Shown here one piece after another: positions 21,901-28,527 of a DNA stretch of 64,000 nucleotides. The notes beneath the pieces were generated by a model. That model ran no database searches and was not told the origin of the DNA. It worked only from the letters and a program-made list of their open reading frames with translations. Within the stretch, counting starts at the first letter, position 1; each line of letters opens with the position of its first letter. The DNA lies in assembly GCF_017163935.1 (NCBI RefSeq), contig NZ_JABVZR010000001.1, positions 1,364,001-1,428,000 on the forward strand. Direction: 5' to 3'. The DNA is from Novosphingobium terrae (GTDB lineage Bacteria > Pseudomonadota > Alphaproteobacteria > Sphingomonadales > Sphingomonadaceae). Both the position numbers and the translations under genes were made by a program.

Positions 21901-22106
21901 GCTGCCAGATTGTTAACCGGACCAAGACCGCCGCCCAGCGTGGAATCCAGGTGATTCGCAATGCCGCTTGCAACCGTTTGCGGGGTTGAAGCGAGACTGC
22001 CTGCAGCCTGATCGAGACTGCTCAGGGGCGAGAGGTTTCCGCTAAGGCCAAGCGTATCAACCGCTTCGTAGACCTTGGCATCAAGATTGGTGTCAGGATC
22101 GGGCAT
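12936..22106 (-). CDS. Giant (3056 aa) Gly/Thr/Ser/Ala/Asn-rich repeat protein with collagen-like segment; predicted type I secretion substrate
   Basis: The product is 3056 residues from the ATG at 22106, chosen because TAGGAG lies ten bases upstream; an in-frame TTG at 22154 lacks a comparable site. Order of parts: unique N-region (about 1-164), Gly-rich then strict Gly-X-Y collagen-like stretch (about 165-314), a ~40-residue module ending [10 protein letters not shown] seen twice here and a third time near 16570-16700, then long tandem arrays. Lys and Arg are very rare and I see no Cys or Trp. Valine and leucine recur every three or four residues, a heptad-like pattern. No RTX nonapeptides and no classical signal peptide are visible. 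The C-terminus ([14 protein letters not shown]) carries the only nearby positive charges and could be a type I signal. Export by the following ABC/HlyD genes is inferred from position. An adhesin, fibre or matrix role is plausible but unproven. Confidence 0.85.
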   Translation of the reverse strand: MPDPDTNLDAKVYEAVDTLGLSGNLSPLSSLDQAAGSLASTPQTVASGIANHLDSTLGGGLGPVNNLAATPLSSGNTFSNLPGLNLGQTEQGGSVGGLTAAVQPVQQTASLGQSGNLTPEVGAGQLNAATQNVQNAVNQATAAAQNAGPSVTNVTNNIGGGAGGTGANGANGTNGGTGGTGAPGAPGTTTVIELPGSGGTNGSDGSNGSNGNNGGNGTGTDGTPGLNGNPGANGGGSNGTDGTPGAPGLNGSPGTPGTPGTDGTPGTNGHDGNPGAPGDPGLPGLPGLPGLPGLPGDPGNPGNPGGTDPGNPGTTPDTDLIANVDVNHLPGVGDVNVGANINLDPIEHLLGQDIDLNLGSIVNASPVTGALNDVLGGLGTGLGTGGGTSLNVTTGPTVDHSPSDTDLVVNAGAAIPGLGTTGLHTSVNLDPVENLLGQDIDINLTSALDASQLTGNLTPAITNITAPLGEALAPVTGPVGDVANSLLGTVGGLTGGAITGSLDLPGSTGNSALGQAVGNLTQALSPVTAPVSQVLSDTLGTLDSATAATGGVAGILNGLATPLSPVTEALSPVTSLINSSGPVREAVEGLNGVANELVGNVLSGIPNGAGSPTAAIGNTLGSVLGSTTSAVNDALAPVTGVVGQALGGTLGELTGAAGGTGASAPLTALGDTLGALTGGGNATDPVAAINGALGGVGNVVNGTVGSVENALGGLTGAAGGTDLTGAINGALGQVTGALNGALGNAGGTNAGNALEGALGGLTGALGGAGTTDPTSALNSALGEATNAVNGALSPVTGTLNDALGALTGGAGSGDLAGTLNNALGGLTGGLGGLAGGTNPTSTLSGLVDNTAGAVTNALNGTVGNAVNGLTGALGGGLGGTTDPTAALNGALGGLTGAVNGATGAVGNTLNGELGSLATDPTAALNGALSGVTGALNGTVGSVANGLQGTLGNVVNGLTGGVGSTDPTTALNGALGGVTGALNGVTGQLGNAVNGLTGGLGTTDPTAALNGALGGVTGALNGVTGQLGNAVNGLTGGLGTTDPTAALNGALGGLTGALNGVTSQLGNTVNGLTGGLGTTDPTAALNGALGGVTGALNGVTGQLGNTVGSAVNGLQGTLGNVVNGLTGGVGTTDPTSALNGALGGVTGALNGVTGQLGNAVNGLTGGLGTTDPSAALNGALGGVTGALNGVTGQLGNAVNGLTGGLGTTDPTSALNGALGGVTGALNGVTGQLGNAVNGLTGGAGSTDPTSALNGALGGVTGALNGVTGQLGNAVNGLTGGAGSTDPTAALNGALGGVTGALNGVTGQLGNAVNGLTGGAGSTDPTAALNGALGGVTGALNGVTGQLGNAVNGLTGGAGSTDPTAALNGALGGVTGALNGVTGQLGNAVNGLTGGAGTTDPTAALNGALGGVSGALNGVTGQLGNAVNGLTGGAGSTDPTAALNGALGGVTGALNGVTGQLGNAVNGLTGGAGSTDPTATLNGALGSATGALNGALGSLTGGHAGDTLSGALGGLTGGAGSSDLTSALNGALGGATNAANGALGATTGALNSGLDALHGATDGTALASTLAGTATGTLGAVGATLNNALGALNGALGSSGLTNAANGALGSLTGSTGGSTLNDTLGTLLHGTGTTDPVATLTGAANGALGGLTGGLNGALGSATDTLNGALGALGHAGTGTGTGTTDPTAALGSALSGLTGGAGTTDPTAALNGALSGLTGAANGALGTATSALNGAAGGTTLTDAANGALGSAAGALNGAVGALNGVGTGGSTGGTGGTTPLSSLTDALGHLMGTGTGTGSGSNSELTVNAGAGLPVLGELGLNANVNLDPVASLLGQPVNINVGANPDLATALHGVTSALSPVTTPLSPVTSAASHTVDSALAGLGSATGGVLGGSLTQGATSTDPLASLTGNIGSAAGGVVVDPTNVVTGTVGSTVDGLLGGLSGATTAASSLLNGSSTGTGTGFNDIFTQIGHITSVDSSVGDIASPSAVTGAVTGALSQGLTNAGSSVGDIFQEASSGLGSITTDLSHTLTGTAADAGSALGSTVGTTLSDVGSTLTGTTGTIGTDLGHTVSGALGDVGSTVGTVTSDVTGAVGTTTSDLGSTLSDAGSVLSGVGSTLTGTTGTIGTDLGHTVSGVLGDVGSTLGTVTSGVTGAVGTTTSDLGTTLGDVGSALSGVGSTLTGTTGTLGSDLGQTATGALGDVGSTLGTVASGVTGAVGTTVSDVGSALSGVGSTLTGTTGTIGTDLGHTVSGALGDVGSTLGTVASGVTGAVGTTVGDVGSALSGVGSTLTGTTGTLGSDLGQTATGTLGDVGSTLGTVTSGVTGAVGTTVGDVGLALSGVGSTLTGTTGTVGSDLGHTVTGTLGDVGSTVGTVVSGVTGAVGTTVGDVGSALSGVGSTLTGTTGTVGSDLGHAVTGTLGDVGSTVGTVVSGVTGAVGSTVGTTVGDVGSALSGVGSTLTGTTGTLGSDLGHTVTGTLGDVGSTVGTVVSGVTGAVGSTVGTTVGDVGSALSGVGSTLTGTTGTVGSDLGHAVTGTLGDVGSTLGTVVSGVTGAVGTTTSDLGSALGSTLSGATSALGGTTSTGTDAAHAATSTLGSTLSDVGSTLGNVVTGVTGAVGTATTDLGSALGSTLSGATSALGGTTSTGTDAAHAATSTLGSTLSDVGSTLGTVVSGTTGAVGTTVSDLGSTLGSVLSGTTSALTGTTGTTTSSATDAAHAATSTLGSTLSDVGSTLGTVVSGTTGAVGTTVSDLGSTLGSVLSGTTSALSGTTGTTTSSATDAAHAATSTLGSTLSDVGSTLGTVVSGTTGAVGTTVSDLGSTLGNLLGGTTSALTGTTTSTTGTDAAHAATSTLGSTLGSVLSGTTSALTGTTTGTTATDTGSSLSSLLSGSTSALSGTTDTSHATTSLSGLLSGATSALTGTAASTGTSTAAGTGSSLSSLLSSGTGSLASGATGTTSGTTSSLTSSLLSGTSGVVSPANDTSSLSHATTSLLGSTTSGLTSGLGSTTSSLGTSLLSGTTGSALGTSSVASSSTSALTAITKTLATTKSLIGV
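13490..14420 (-). repeat. 198-bp in-frame tandem repeats in the giant gene (66-residue unit)
   Basis: About five units encode a 66-residue repeat beginning [16 protein letters not shown] and ending SATDAAHAA. The same bases recur exactly 198 apart, for example the block at 13861 and again at 14059. Neighbouring units are nearly identical in DNA, which suggests recent duplication or gene conversion. This array lies nearest the C-terminus. Confidence 0.85.
14450..15960 (-). repeat. 165-bp in-frame tandem repeats in the giant gene (55-residue unit)
   Basis: About nine units carry the core [17 protein letters not shown] followed by [14 protein letters not shown]. The phase was checked by eye: the block at 15061 recurs at 15226, 165 bases away. 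A few units carry an extra five-residue insertion (VGSTV type), making 180 bases. Hydrophobic residues fall mostly at 3-4 spacing. Confidence 0.85.
17640..19470 (-). repeat. 114-bp in-frame tandem repeats in the giant gene (38-residue unit)
   Basis: About fourteen units of the form [18 protein letters not shown], then [17 protein letters not shown]. The same bases recur at 17791 and 17905, 114 apart. One unit carries a 15-residue insertion ([15 protein letters not shown] type). Looser relatives extend the array on both sides. High DNA identity between units makes slippage and assembly collapse real possibilities. Confidence 0.9.
21165..21614 (-). repeat. Collagen-like Gly-X-Y segment of the giant protein
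   Basis: About residues 165-314 are Gly-rich, and from about residue 221 they follow strict Gly-X-Y with many Pro, Asn, Asp and Thr, for example [16 protein letters not shown]. Bacterial collagen-like segments can form triple helices and often act as stalks in surface proteins; the stalk role here is inference. The segment precedes two copies of the LLGQDID module. Confidence 0.85.
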
Positions 22107-22226
22107 CGTCTTCAAGCTCCTAAGCGGCACACGTGAGGTTCCGCACTCTTTCAACTTACCCGGTCAGACCTATTGGGCCGTGAAACGGGGCCTAGCTGAT
22201 CGCGCAGGGAGCGCGCATGCAAAGGA
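22107..22226 (-). promoter_or_regulatory. Spacer between TolC-like gene and giant gene, with ribosome site for the giant gene
   Basis: The 120-base gap holds TAGGAG (minus strand, 22122 to 22117), ten bases before the ATG at 22106, and this site decides the start. A small GC-rich hairpin (arms CGCGC/GCGCG) lies near 22200-22215. The gap is long enough for a separate promoter, so the outer membrane gene may be transcribed with or apart from the rest. No convincing -35/-10 pair was identified. Confidence 0.45.
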
Positions 22227-23888
22227 TTAACGATAAAAGTCCCTAGTGTTGGTGGAGGCGAGATTGCCGCTGGATGTGGCGAAAGACGGGGCGTTTGGCG
22301 TTGGCGGCGCGCCAGCCGCATCAGGCGTGGAGGCCGCGCTGATGGCGGGCGTTGAGGCAGGCGGTTGCGTGCTTGCCGTGGGCGGTGGCGCCTTGCGATG
22401 CAGAGGCGATGCGGGAGCAGAAGGAGCCGGATCAGCCTGATTGCCTGGCGTGGCCGGAAGAATGGCGGGGATGGGGGCGATGGCCTCCGCCGGGGCAGGG
22501 GGGCCGCCCATGGCGCGATAGATGTCGATGGTGGCGTTCATGCGGTCACGCCGGGCCTCGATCAGGGCGCGGCGGCTGGCGATTTCATTGGCGCGGGCGT
22601 CGGTCACCACATTGATCGGCACCTCGCCTTCCAGATAGGCGGCCTGCGCCACGCGGGCCGAGCGGCCCACCGCATCGATCGAGAGCAGCCACAGTTTTTC
22701 GCGCGCCTGCGCCGAGGATTGCGCGGCAAGACCGCTGACAGCCTCACGCAGACCGTTAAGCTGGGTTTTACGATAGGCGGCCAGCGCATCGTCGGTGATG
22801 GCGGCGGCCTCCTGATTGCGGGCGGTGATCGCGCCGCCCTGGAACAGCGCGGCAAACAGCGTGCCGCCCGCGCTCGCCAGCGCCGCAAAGCCGCCGCCCG
22901 TGGCGATGCCGATCACGCCGCTGGCGCTCAGCTTGACGCTGGGCAGGCGTGAGGCGCGCACCGATTTCTGGTCATAGCGGGCGCCTTCCAGCCGGTCGGC
23001 GGCGGCAAGGACATCCGGGCGTCGGGCGAGCAGGTCGCTGGGCTGGACCTCACCCAGCGAAGGCAGGGCCATGCTGTTGAAAGCCTGAGGCGAAAGCTGC
23101 ATCTGCCCCGGCTCCTGATTGACCAGCACGGCAAGGCTGGCCAGCACCTCCTGCCGGTTCTCCCGCAGCACTTCGAGCTGGGCGAGCAGGCTGGCCTGTT
23201 GTTGCACCACCAGGCCGGATTCGAAGGCGCCGGATTCATGCTCGGCGGTGCGGATGGCGATCAGGCGGGCGAGATTGTCGACCATGCCCTTTTGCGTGCT
23301 GAGCGTCGCCAGTTCGGCATCGATGGCGGAAATGGCGATATAGGCCCGCGCGATCTCCGAGGAGAGCGAGAGGCGCAGCGCGGCCAGATCCTGCTGGCTG
23401 GCCTTGAAGCGCGATCTTTCGCCGCGACGGGCAGCGCGGTTGGCACCGAACAGGTCGAGGTCGTAACCGATGTCGATCTCGGCGCTGGGCAGCAGGCCCG
23501 ATTGCAGGATGTCGCCCACGACCGTGGTGTTCTTGGTGCCGTTGGCCGAGGCCGAGACATAGGGGAAGAATTTGGAGCTGGCCGCCTTCAGCCGCGCGCG
23601 GGCGACGGCGAGGCGGGCCTTGGCACTGGCCATGTCTTGATTGGCGGCGAGGCCTTGCGCGATCAGCGATGACAGTTCGGGCGAGGCGAAACCGGCCCAG
23701 AATTCGGCATCGGCGGAGGGCAGGGCAATGAAGCCGGGCTGAGGAGGGCAGTCCTGGGTACAGGGGGGCGGGGTCTTGGCATGTCTGGCCAAGACCGGCT
23801 GCGGTGCGGCGCATGCCAGAGCGGTGGCGCCCAGAGCGTAAGCCCAGTGCCCGTTGCGGTGTCTCAAGGTTTGGAAAAAAGAAACCAT
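22227..23888 (-). CDS. TolC/NodT-type outer membrane efflux protein with Pro/Ala/Ser-rich C-terminal tail
   Basis: This 553-residue protein has an N-terminal signal peptide (about 1-34, ending AAPQPVLA) and two outer-membrane-factor repeats, as in TolC-type trimeric channels spanning outer membrane and periplasm. Typical features are FWAGFASPELSSLIAQGL, the long helical segments LAVARARLKAASSKFFPYVS, and LLARRPDVLAAADRLEGA in the second half. The last ~90 residues are a low-complexity Pro/Ala/Ser/Thr tail, unusual for this family. It stands upstream of the giant gene on the same strand and supplies the outer membrane part of the secretion system. The AT-rich stretch before it is a likely promoter. 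Confidence 0.88.
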   Translation of the reverse strand: MVSFFQTLRHRNGHWAYALGATALACAAPQPVLARHAKTPPPCTQDCPPQPGFIALPSADAEFWAGFASPELSSLIAQGLAANQDMASAKARLAVARARLKAASSKFFPYVSASANGTKNTTVVGDILQSGLLPSAEIDIGYDLDLFGANRAARRGERSRFKASQQDLAALRLSLSSEIARAYIAISAIDAELATLSTQKGMVDNLARLIAIRTAEHESGAFESGLVVQQQASLLAQLEVLRENRQEVLASLAVLVNQEPGQMQLSPQAFNSMALPSLGEVQPSDLLARRPDVLAAADRLEGARYDQKSVRASRLPSVKLSASGVIGIATGGGFAALASAGGTLFAALFQGGAITARNQEAAAITDDALAAYRKTQLNGLREAVSGLAAQSSAQAREKLWLLSIDAVGRSARVAQAAYLEGEVPINVVTDARANEIASRRALIEARRDRMNATIDIYRAMGGPPAPAEAIAPIPAILPATPGNQADPAPSAPASPLHRKAPPPTASTQPPASTPAISAASTPDAAGAPPTPNAPSFATSSGNLASTNTRDFYR

Positions 23889-24035
23889 AAGCGGCTTTTA
23901 ACCACGAAGCCGATACGATCCGGCAAATGGGCTCTGCGGGGAAATGCTGAGGGGAAATTTCTTAATTAACCGGTCGTTTTCTATTCTTATCCCTGTTTTT
24001 TCACGACTTGGCGCATTGGGAGTATTTTCAAGCCT
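23889..24035 (-). promoter_or_regulatory. AT-rich intergenic region, probable promoter of the secretion operon
   Basis: This 147-base gap separates the cyclic-di-GMP gene stop from the TolC-like start. It is clearly AT-richer than its surroundings, including TTAATTAA and a run of T near 23995, which fits a promoter region reading leftward. No consensus promoter or operator could be assigned with confidence. Confidence 0.35.
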
Positions 24036-26825
24036 TTACAGACAGGCTTGATCCAGATCGTCATGCAAGGGCAGCTGCATCGGCATGCCGTAATAATAAC
24101 CCTGCGCCTCATCGCAGCCTTCCTGAGCCAGCAGGGCGACATGCTCGGCGGTTTCCACGCCCTCGGCCAGCACGGGGATGCCCAGATTGCGGCCCAGGCT
24201 CGCCACGGCGCGGATGATCATCACCGCCTGATGGCTGGTCGAGGATTGCAGCAGGAACGACTTGTCGATCTTGATCTTGTCGAAGGGGAAGGCATGCAGC
24301 GTGTCGAGCGAGGAATAGCCCGTGCCGAAATCATCCATCGCGATGGAGATGCCCAAAGCCTTGATCTGGCGCAGCACATGGAGCGCCCGGGCCTTGTCGG
24401 CGATGATCGCGCTTTCGGTGATTTCCAGCACCAGACGCCTTGCGGGCAAGCCGCTGTCGATCAGCACCTGCGCGACATGGCGTACCAGATCGGGCTGCAT
24501 CAGCTGGATCGCCGAAAGGTTAACCGCGACGGTAAGATCATCGGGCCATGCTGCGGCATCGCTGCAGGCGCGGCGCAGCACCCATTGACCGATGGCGAGG
24601 ATCTCGCCGGTTTCCTCGGCCACCGGGATGAAGACATCGGGCGAGACCACGCCGAGCTTGCTGTGGTTCCAGCGGATCAGCGCTTCATAGCCGGTGAGGT
24701 CGCCGCTCGCGACGCGATGCTGGGGCTGGTAGAGCAAATGGAACTCGTCACGCACGATGGCCATGCGCAGATCGGCGGCGATCTGGCGGCGGGTGCGGGC
24801 GGCGCGGTCCATGCCGCTTTCGTAATAGGCGATGTTGCCCGCCACGCTGGCCTTGGCGCGCTGGGCGGCCAGATCGGCGTTGTTGAGCAGCGCCTCGGGC
24901 GTTTCGGCATCCATTGGCGCCACCGCAATGCCGAAGCGGGCGGAGAGCACGATGGGGGTTTCCTCACTGTCGAAGGGGCGTTCGAAGCAGGCGGCGAGGC
25001 GGGCGACGAAACCGTCGAGATCGCTGTCGCTGGCCAGCGGCTTGCCGGCGGCGAATTCGTCTCCGGCGAGGCGCGCCACCATTTCGCCTTCATGCAGCGC
25101 CGCATTGAGGCGGGCGGACAGCTCCATCATCACCCGGTCACCCACCGCCTGCCCGTGCAGGTCGTTGATCTCCTTGAAGCTGTTGAGATCGAAAGCGATC
25201 AGCGCGACATGCCGGTCCTGCGCATGGGCGCGGGCCAGTTCGGCCTCCATCCAGTCGCCGAAGCGGGCGCGGTTGGGCAGGTCGGTGAGGGCGTCATGGC
25301 TGGCGAGATAGGCGATGTGCGCTTCGGAGCGGCGGCGGTCGGTGATGTCCTCGAAGGTGGCGACAAGGCCGCCATCGGGCAGGGTGCGGCTGACGATGGA
25401 GAGCACCAGATTGTCGTCAAATTCGCCGATGGTGGGTTCGGCATCGGCGCTGCGGACGGCTTCGCACATCATGGTGGCCAAGGCGTGCTGATGCTCGCCG
25501 CCGTCCATGGCCGAGGGCAGGCGGGCGGCCAGCGCCCGGGTGGCCAGCCGGTCCAGATCGAGGCCCGGCGCCAGATCCTCCTCGCTCATATCCCACATCT
25601 GCGCGAAGCGCCGGTTGTGAAGCACCAGACGGTGGCGCGCATCGAGCAGGCACAGGCCAAGATGCATATTGTCCAGCGCGGTGTCGAGCTGGGCGGTCAG
25701 CTTGGCGAGCCGGTCCTGATCTTCCTTCAGGCGGGTCATGTCGCGGGTGATCTTGGCAAAGCCGATGGGGCGGCCATCGGCGTCGGCCACCAGCTCCAGC
25801 GAGAAATGCGCCCAGAAGGAGGAGCCGTCCTGCCGCTTTCGCCAGCCTTCGCCGGTGTATTTGCCGCTTTCCAGCGCCATGGTCAGGATCTTGGCGGGGT
25901 TGCCGCGGGCGCGGTCGGTCGGCGTGTGGAAAATCGAGACATGGCGGCCCACCACCTCGGCCTCACCATAGCCCAGCAGGCGCTCGGCGCCCGCGTTCCA
26001 ATTGGCGATATGCCCGTCGAGGCTGAGCATATAGATCGCGTAATCGGAAATGCCGCGCGCCAGCAGGGTAAAGTCACGCTCGCTGGCGTGGATGGCCTCG
26101 CGGTTGTGGCGGCTGGTGATCAGCACGATCAGGCAATTGGCCACCACGATCAGCGCCGCTCCGGCAATCGCTGCGGCCATGGCCTGACTGGAAAGGATCA
26201 GGTCGCTGCTGACGCTCAGGCGTTCCGGTGTCAGGCGGATGGCGGCGACCCCGGTGAAATGCAGCAGCACCACCGCCAGACAGGCCAGCGAGGCCGATTT
26301 CAGGCTGCTGCGATAGCCGTGGCCATCGAGGCAGAGGGTCATCGCGGGATAGAGCGGCACGACGGAAAAGATCAGCGATAGAACGACATAATGCCAATCG
26401 AGCGTGATACGCATCGGCAGGGCCAGCGCCATCATGCCGACATAATGCATCCCCGAAATGCCCATGCCGACCGCCAGAGCGCCCAGCGCCTGCATGCTGC
26501 GCTGCCGATGGCGCAGCGCCAGCAAAAAGCCGAGCCAGGTGGCCGCCGCCGCAAGGCAGAGCGAGGCCAGGGTCGGCCATGGGCGGAAGCCGATGGCGGT
26601 GCCCGGCAGATAGCCCAGCATGGCGATGAAATGGGTGGCCCAGATGGTGAAGCCTGCTGTCAGCCCGGCCACCGCAAGCCAGCGGATGGAACGATCGGGA
26701 TAGGAGTCGCGCGCCTGCCGCATCAGCAGCACGGCGCAGAGCGTTCCGGTCATGCAGACCAGCCCGGCGAGCAGGACCAGGCGATGGTCATGTTGGTCGC
26801 GCAGGCACATCCAGAAATAGGTCAT
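24036..26825 (-). CDS. MHYT-PAS-PAS-GGDEF-EAL cyclic-di-GMP signalling protein
   Basis: This 929-residue protein starts with an MHYT-type membrane sensor (about 1-235; ATHFIAML, GISGMHYVGMMAL and LLHFTGVAAI repeats). A PAS domain (about 248-365) and a second PAS-like domain (about 378-495) follow. The GGDEF domain (about 505-665) has the active-site variant AGDEF (587-591). The EAL domain follows with YEALIRWNHS, and DDFGTGYSSL and the VLAEGVET region are present, so phosphodiesterase activity is likely. Diguanylate cyclase activity is possible because AGDEF proteins can be active. It may bind a diatomic gas or copper through MHYT, as proposed for that family. It lies 147 bases upstream of the secretion operon on the same strand, so a link to surface-protein control is reasonable but unproven. 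Confidence 0.9.
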   Translation of the reverse strand: MTYFWMCLRDQHDHRLVLLAGLVCMTGTLCAVLLMRQARDSYPDRSIRWLAVAGLTAGFTIWATHFIAMLGYLPGTAIGFRPWPTLASLCLAAAATWLGFLLALRHRQRSMQALGALAVGMGISGMHYVGMMALALPMRITLDWHYVVLSLIFSVVPLYPAMTLCLDGHGYRSSLKSASLACLAVVLLHFTGVAAIRLTPERLSVSSDLILSSQAMAAAIAGAALIVVANCLIVLITSRHNREAIHASERDFTLLARGISDYAIYMLSLDGHIANWNAGAERLLGYGEAEVVGRHVSIFHTPTDRARGNPAKILTMALESGKYTGEGWRKRQDGSSFWAHFSLELVADADGRPIGFAKITRDMTRLKEDQDRLAKLTAQLDTALDNMHLGLCLLDARHRLVLHNRRFAQMWDMSEEDLAPGLDLDRLATRALAARLPSAMDGGEHQHALATMMCEAVRSADAEPTIGEFDDNLVLSIVSRTLPDGGLVATFEDITDRRRSEAHIAYLASHDALTDLPNRARFGDWMEAELARAHAQDRHVALIAFDLNSFKEINDLHGQAVGDRVMMELSARLNAALHEGEMVARLAGDEFAAGKPLASDSDLDGFVARLAACFERPFDSEETPIVLSARFGIAVAPMDAETPEALLNNADLAAQRAKASVAGNIAYYESGMDRAARTRRQIAADLRMAIVRDEFHLLYQPQHRVASGDLTGYEALIRWNHSKLGVVSPDVFIPVAEETGEILAIGQWVLRRACSDAAAWPDDLTVAVNLSAIQLMQPDLVRHVAQVLIDSGLPARRLVLEITESAIIADKARALHVLRQIKALGISIAMDDFGTGYSSLDTLHAFPFDKIKIDKSFLLQSSTSHQAVMIIRAVASLGRNLGIPVLAEGVETAEHVALLAQEGCDEAQGYYYGMPMQLPLHDDLDQACL

Positions 26826-27099
26826 AGGCGCCCTGTTGGGGGAGATGCTGCCCGGGGTTCACGGCCCGGGGGCGCGCGAAAAGCCCCGGAAAGTCGAGCT
26901 TGCCGTTCTAGCTCGGGGCGGTGAACAGCCTGCTAAGCCTGATATCCGGGGAATGAGGGATGGCCCTTAAAAGGCGCCAGATGGCACGGGCCTTCATGCG
27001 TCTGGCGCATAATGGATATGGCGCGCGGACGATGTCAGGTTTTGCTTGCGTTCTGATATTGCGAATCTATATCAATATCTCGCAAGCAGGAGCCGCCCG
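26826..27099. other. Divergent intergenic region with hairpin
   Basis: This stretch between the leftward cyclic-di-GMP gene and the rightward small ORF/LysR pair must hold two promoters. It contains a hairpin with arms CGAGCT (26895-26900) and AGCTCG (26910-26915), and, near its right end, the nested inverted repeats listed separately. The last 60 bases are AT-richer than the rest. I see no gene in it. Confidence 0.5.
27055..27085. promoter_or_regulatory. Nested inverted repeats, possible LysR operator
   Basis: GATATTG (27055-27061) pairs with CAATATC (27073-27079), and TTGCGA (27059-27064) pairs with TCGCAA (27080-27085). The dyad lies just upstream of the ribosome site of the small ORF that precedes the LysR gene. 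LysR regulators often bind imperfect dyads near their own promoters. The assignment is inference. Confidence 0.4.
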
Positions 27100-27321
27100 A
27101 TGATCTCTTCTTCCCTCCCCGGCATCAGCGCCGGAAAGATTGTCCGGATTGCGGCTCTGTTTCAACCCCTGGACCGGCTTCCCTCGCCGGTCCGTTCCCT
27201 TGCTGCGGCTGAGTGGGCCATCGCTCAGCCTCGGTGGGCACCCCAGCTGCTTCCCGCTCCCTCGCCCGGCGCGTCTGGAGCAGCTGCGGGTGCCGCACCC
27301 TTCATTCTGATGGCAGGCTGA
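27100..27321 (+). CDS. Possible small ORF (73 aa) preceding the LysR gene
   Basis: The ATG at 27100 has AGGAG seven bases upstream, a good ribosome site. The 73-residue product (MISSSLPGISAGKIVRIAAL...) is rich in Ala and Pro and resembles nothing I recognise. Its stop lies seven bases before the LysR ATG, and the LysR ribosome site GAGG overlaps the stop, so coupling is possible. It could be a leader ORF or chance in GC-rich DNA. A longer in-frame start at 27046 lacks a good ribosome site. Confidence 0.3.
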   Translation: MISSSLPGISAGKIVRIAALFQPLDRLPSPVRSLAAAEWAIAQPRWAPQLLPAPSPGASGAAAGAAPFILMAG

Positions 27322-27328
27322 GGTTTCC

Positions 27329-28300
27329 ATGGCGACGCATCCTCTTTCGAGCCAGGCGCTCTGCGGCACCTCGGGCGGGTTCCATCCCGCCACGGTGGAC
27401 CTCAATCTGCTGCGCATTCTGGCGGTGGTGCTCAACCGCCGCAACGTGACCGGCGCGGCCGAGCATCTGGGTATGAGCCAGCCCGCCGTCAGCCGCTCGC
27501 TGGCACGGCTGCGCAATCTTTTCGGCGATCCGCTGCTGATCCGCGCCAATGGCCGCATGCAGCTGACGCATTACGCCCAATGCATTGCCGAGCCGCTGAC
27601 ATCGTGGTTGGAGGGCGTGTCCTCGCTGGTCAGCGTGGCGCCTTTCGTGCCCGAAACGCTGACGCGGCGCTTCCGCATCGCCACCAGCGACTATGGCGCG
27701 CTCACGGTTGTGGGTTCGGCGCTCGGCGCGGTGATGAAGCAGGCCCCGCATGCCGCCATCGATATCCTGCCGCTGTCCCGCGACAGCTATCGTGCTTTGG
27801 CGGCAGGCGATGTCGACCTGATCCTGACGGGCGGCGAGGCAGACCCCACGCAGCATCATCAGCGCCAACTCTTCGAGGACGATCTGGTCTGCGTGATGGC
27901 GCCCGATCATCCTTGGGCGGCCAGTGCAAAGGCTGCTTCGGGCCGGATGGCGCTGACCGACTATCTCGAATGCCCCCATATCGCTCTGGCCCCGGCGCAT
28001 GACGGCAAGGATGCGGTGGAAGGGCAGGGCGGCGCCATCGGCAAGGCAAAACGCGTGGTGATGACGCTGCCCTATGCCCATCTGGCGCCTGCCATGCTGA
28101 CCGGATCGCTGGTGGCCACGGTGCCCCGGCGCCTCGCCATGGAACAGAATTGTGGCCTGTGGCGCATCGTCGAAGCGCCGAAGGAGCTGGGCCACTTCAC
28201 CTATCGCGCCTTGTGGAGCGAGCGCAGCAGGGGGGATCAGGCGCTGTCATGGCTGATCGATCTGCTGGCACAAACATCGCAAAAGCCTGCCTTGAGTTAA
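27329..28300 (+). CDS. LysR-family transcriptional regulator
   Basis: This 323-residue regulator has the N-terminal winged helix-turn-helix of the family (about 20-80): DLNLLRILAVVLNRRNVTGAAEHLGMSQPAVSRSLARLRNLFGDPLLIR in order of helices and wing. An effector-binding domain (about 105-300) follows. The spacing and the FxDPLxxR-like wing motif resemble the NodD/SyrM/LeuO-type branch. The start was chosen for GAGG five bases before the ATG. No structural target gene is adjacent on the right, where NarK converges, so it may control itself, the divergent cyclic-di-GMP gene or distant genes. The effector is unknown. Confidence 0.88.
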   Translation: MATHPLSSQALCGTSGGFHPATVDLNLLRILAVVLNRRNVTGAAEHLGMSQPAVSRSLARLRNLFGDPLLIRANGRMQLTHYAQCIAEPLTSWLEGVSSLVSVAPFVPETLTRRFRIATSDYGALTVVGSALGAVMKQAPHAAIDILPLSRDSYRALAAGDVDLILTGGEADPTQHHQRQLFEDDLVCVMAPDHPWAASAKAASGRMALTDYLECPHIALAPAHDGKDAVEGQGGAIGKAKRVVMTLPYAHLAPAMLTGSLVATVPRRLAMEQNCGLWRIVEAPKELGHFTYRALWSERSRGDQALSWLIDLLAQTSQKPALS

Positions 28301-28326
28301 ACCTACAAAGCCTGCCTTGAGTTAAA
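28282..28326 (+). repeat. Twenty-base direct repeat spanning the LysR stop codon
   Basis: The 20-base unit AAAGCCTGCCTTGAGTTAAA occurs at 28282-28301 and again at 28307-28326, a 25-base period. The first copy contains the last LysR codons and the TAA stop, and the second repeats them in the 3' untranslated DNA. It looks like a small tandem duplication. Confidence 0.9.
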
Positions 28327-28337
28327 ACTATAACGAA

Positions 28338-28421
28338 AACGAAGCCCGGTGCAGCTGGTGGGTCAGCGCCAAGGGCTTCGTTCCGAGGCATCGGTCCGAA
28401 TCTGGCTCGGACCGATGCCTC
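28338..28421. other. Two stem-loops in the LysR-NarK convergent gap
   Basis: AACGAAGCCC (28338-28347) pairs with GGGCTTCGTT (28373-28382). Immediately after, a perfect 15-bp inverted repeat pairs 28385-28399 with 28407-28421 around a 7-base loop. Neither is followed by a T-run on the plus strand. They may protect 3' ends or act as part of a bidirectional termination region. Confidence 0.6.
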
Positions 28422-28489
28422 AACCGCCCGGATGCCGTGTCTCCACCATGGCGTCCGGGCCCCTTGGCCGACCTTGGGCTAAGCAACTG

Positions 28490-28526
28490 GGGGTGTGTGG
28501 AGTGGGTCCGCACACCCCTTCTTCTT
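28490..28526 (+). terminator. Probable intrinsic terminator downstream of LysR
   Basis: GGGGTGTG (28490-28497) pairs with CACACCCC (28511-28518) around a 13-base loop and is followed by the pyrimidine-rich TTCTTCTTAT. It lies directly before the NarK stop on the opposite strand. Confidence 0.5.
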
Positions 28527-28527
28527 A

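Noticed and set aside
15354..21989. Long plus-strand open frame (over 2200 codons) opposite the giant repeat gene
   Set aside because: It is a by-product of the repeated codons of the giant gene read on the other strand. It has no ribosome site, is just as repetitive, and resembles no family. The minus-strand gene has the ribosome site and operon context.
12936..22106. Giant protein as an RTX adhesin
   Set aside because: No GGxGxD nonapeptides are visible, and the composition is nearly uncharged.
22107..22154. TTG-started N-terminal extension of the giant protein
   Set aside because: No ribosome site precedes the TTG at 22154, whereas the ATG at 22106 has TAGGAG at ten bases.
24048..26381. 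Long plus-strand frame opposite the cyclic-di-GMP gene
   Set aside because: The minus-strand gene shows MHYT, PAS, GGDEF and EAL motifs. The plus frame has no recognisable domain.
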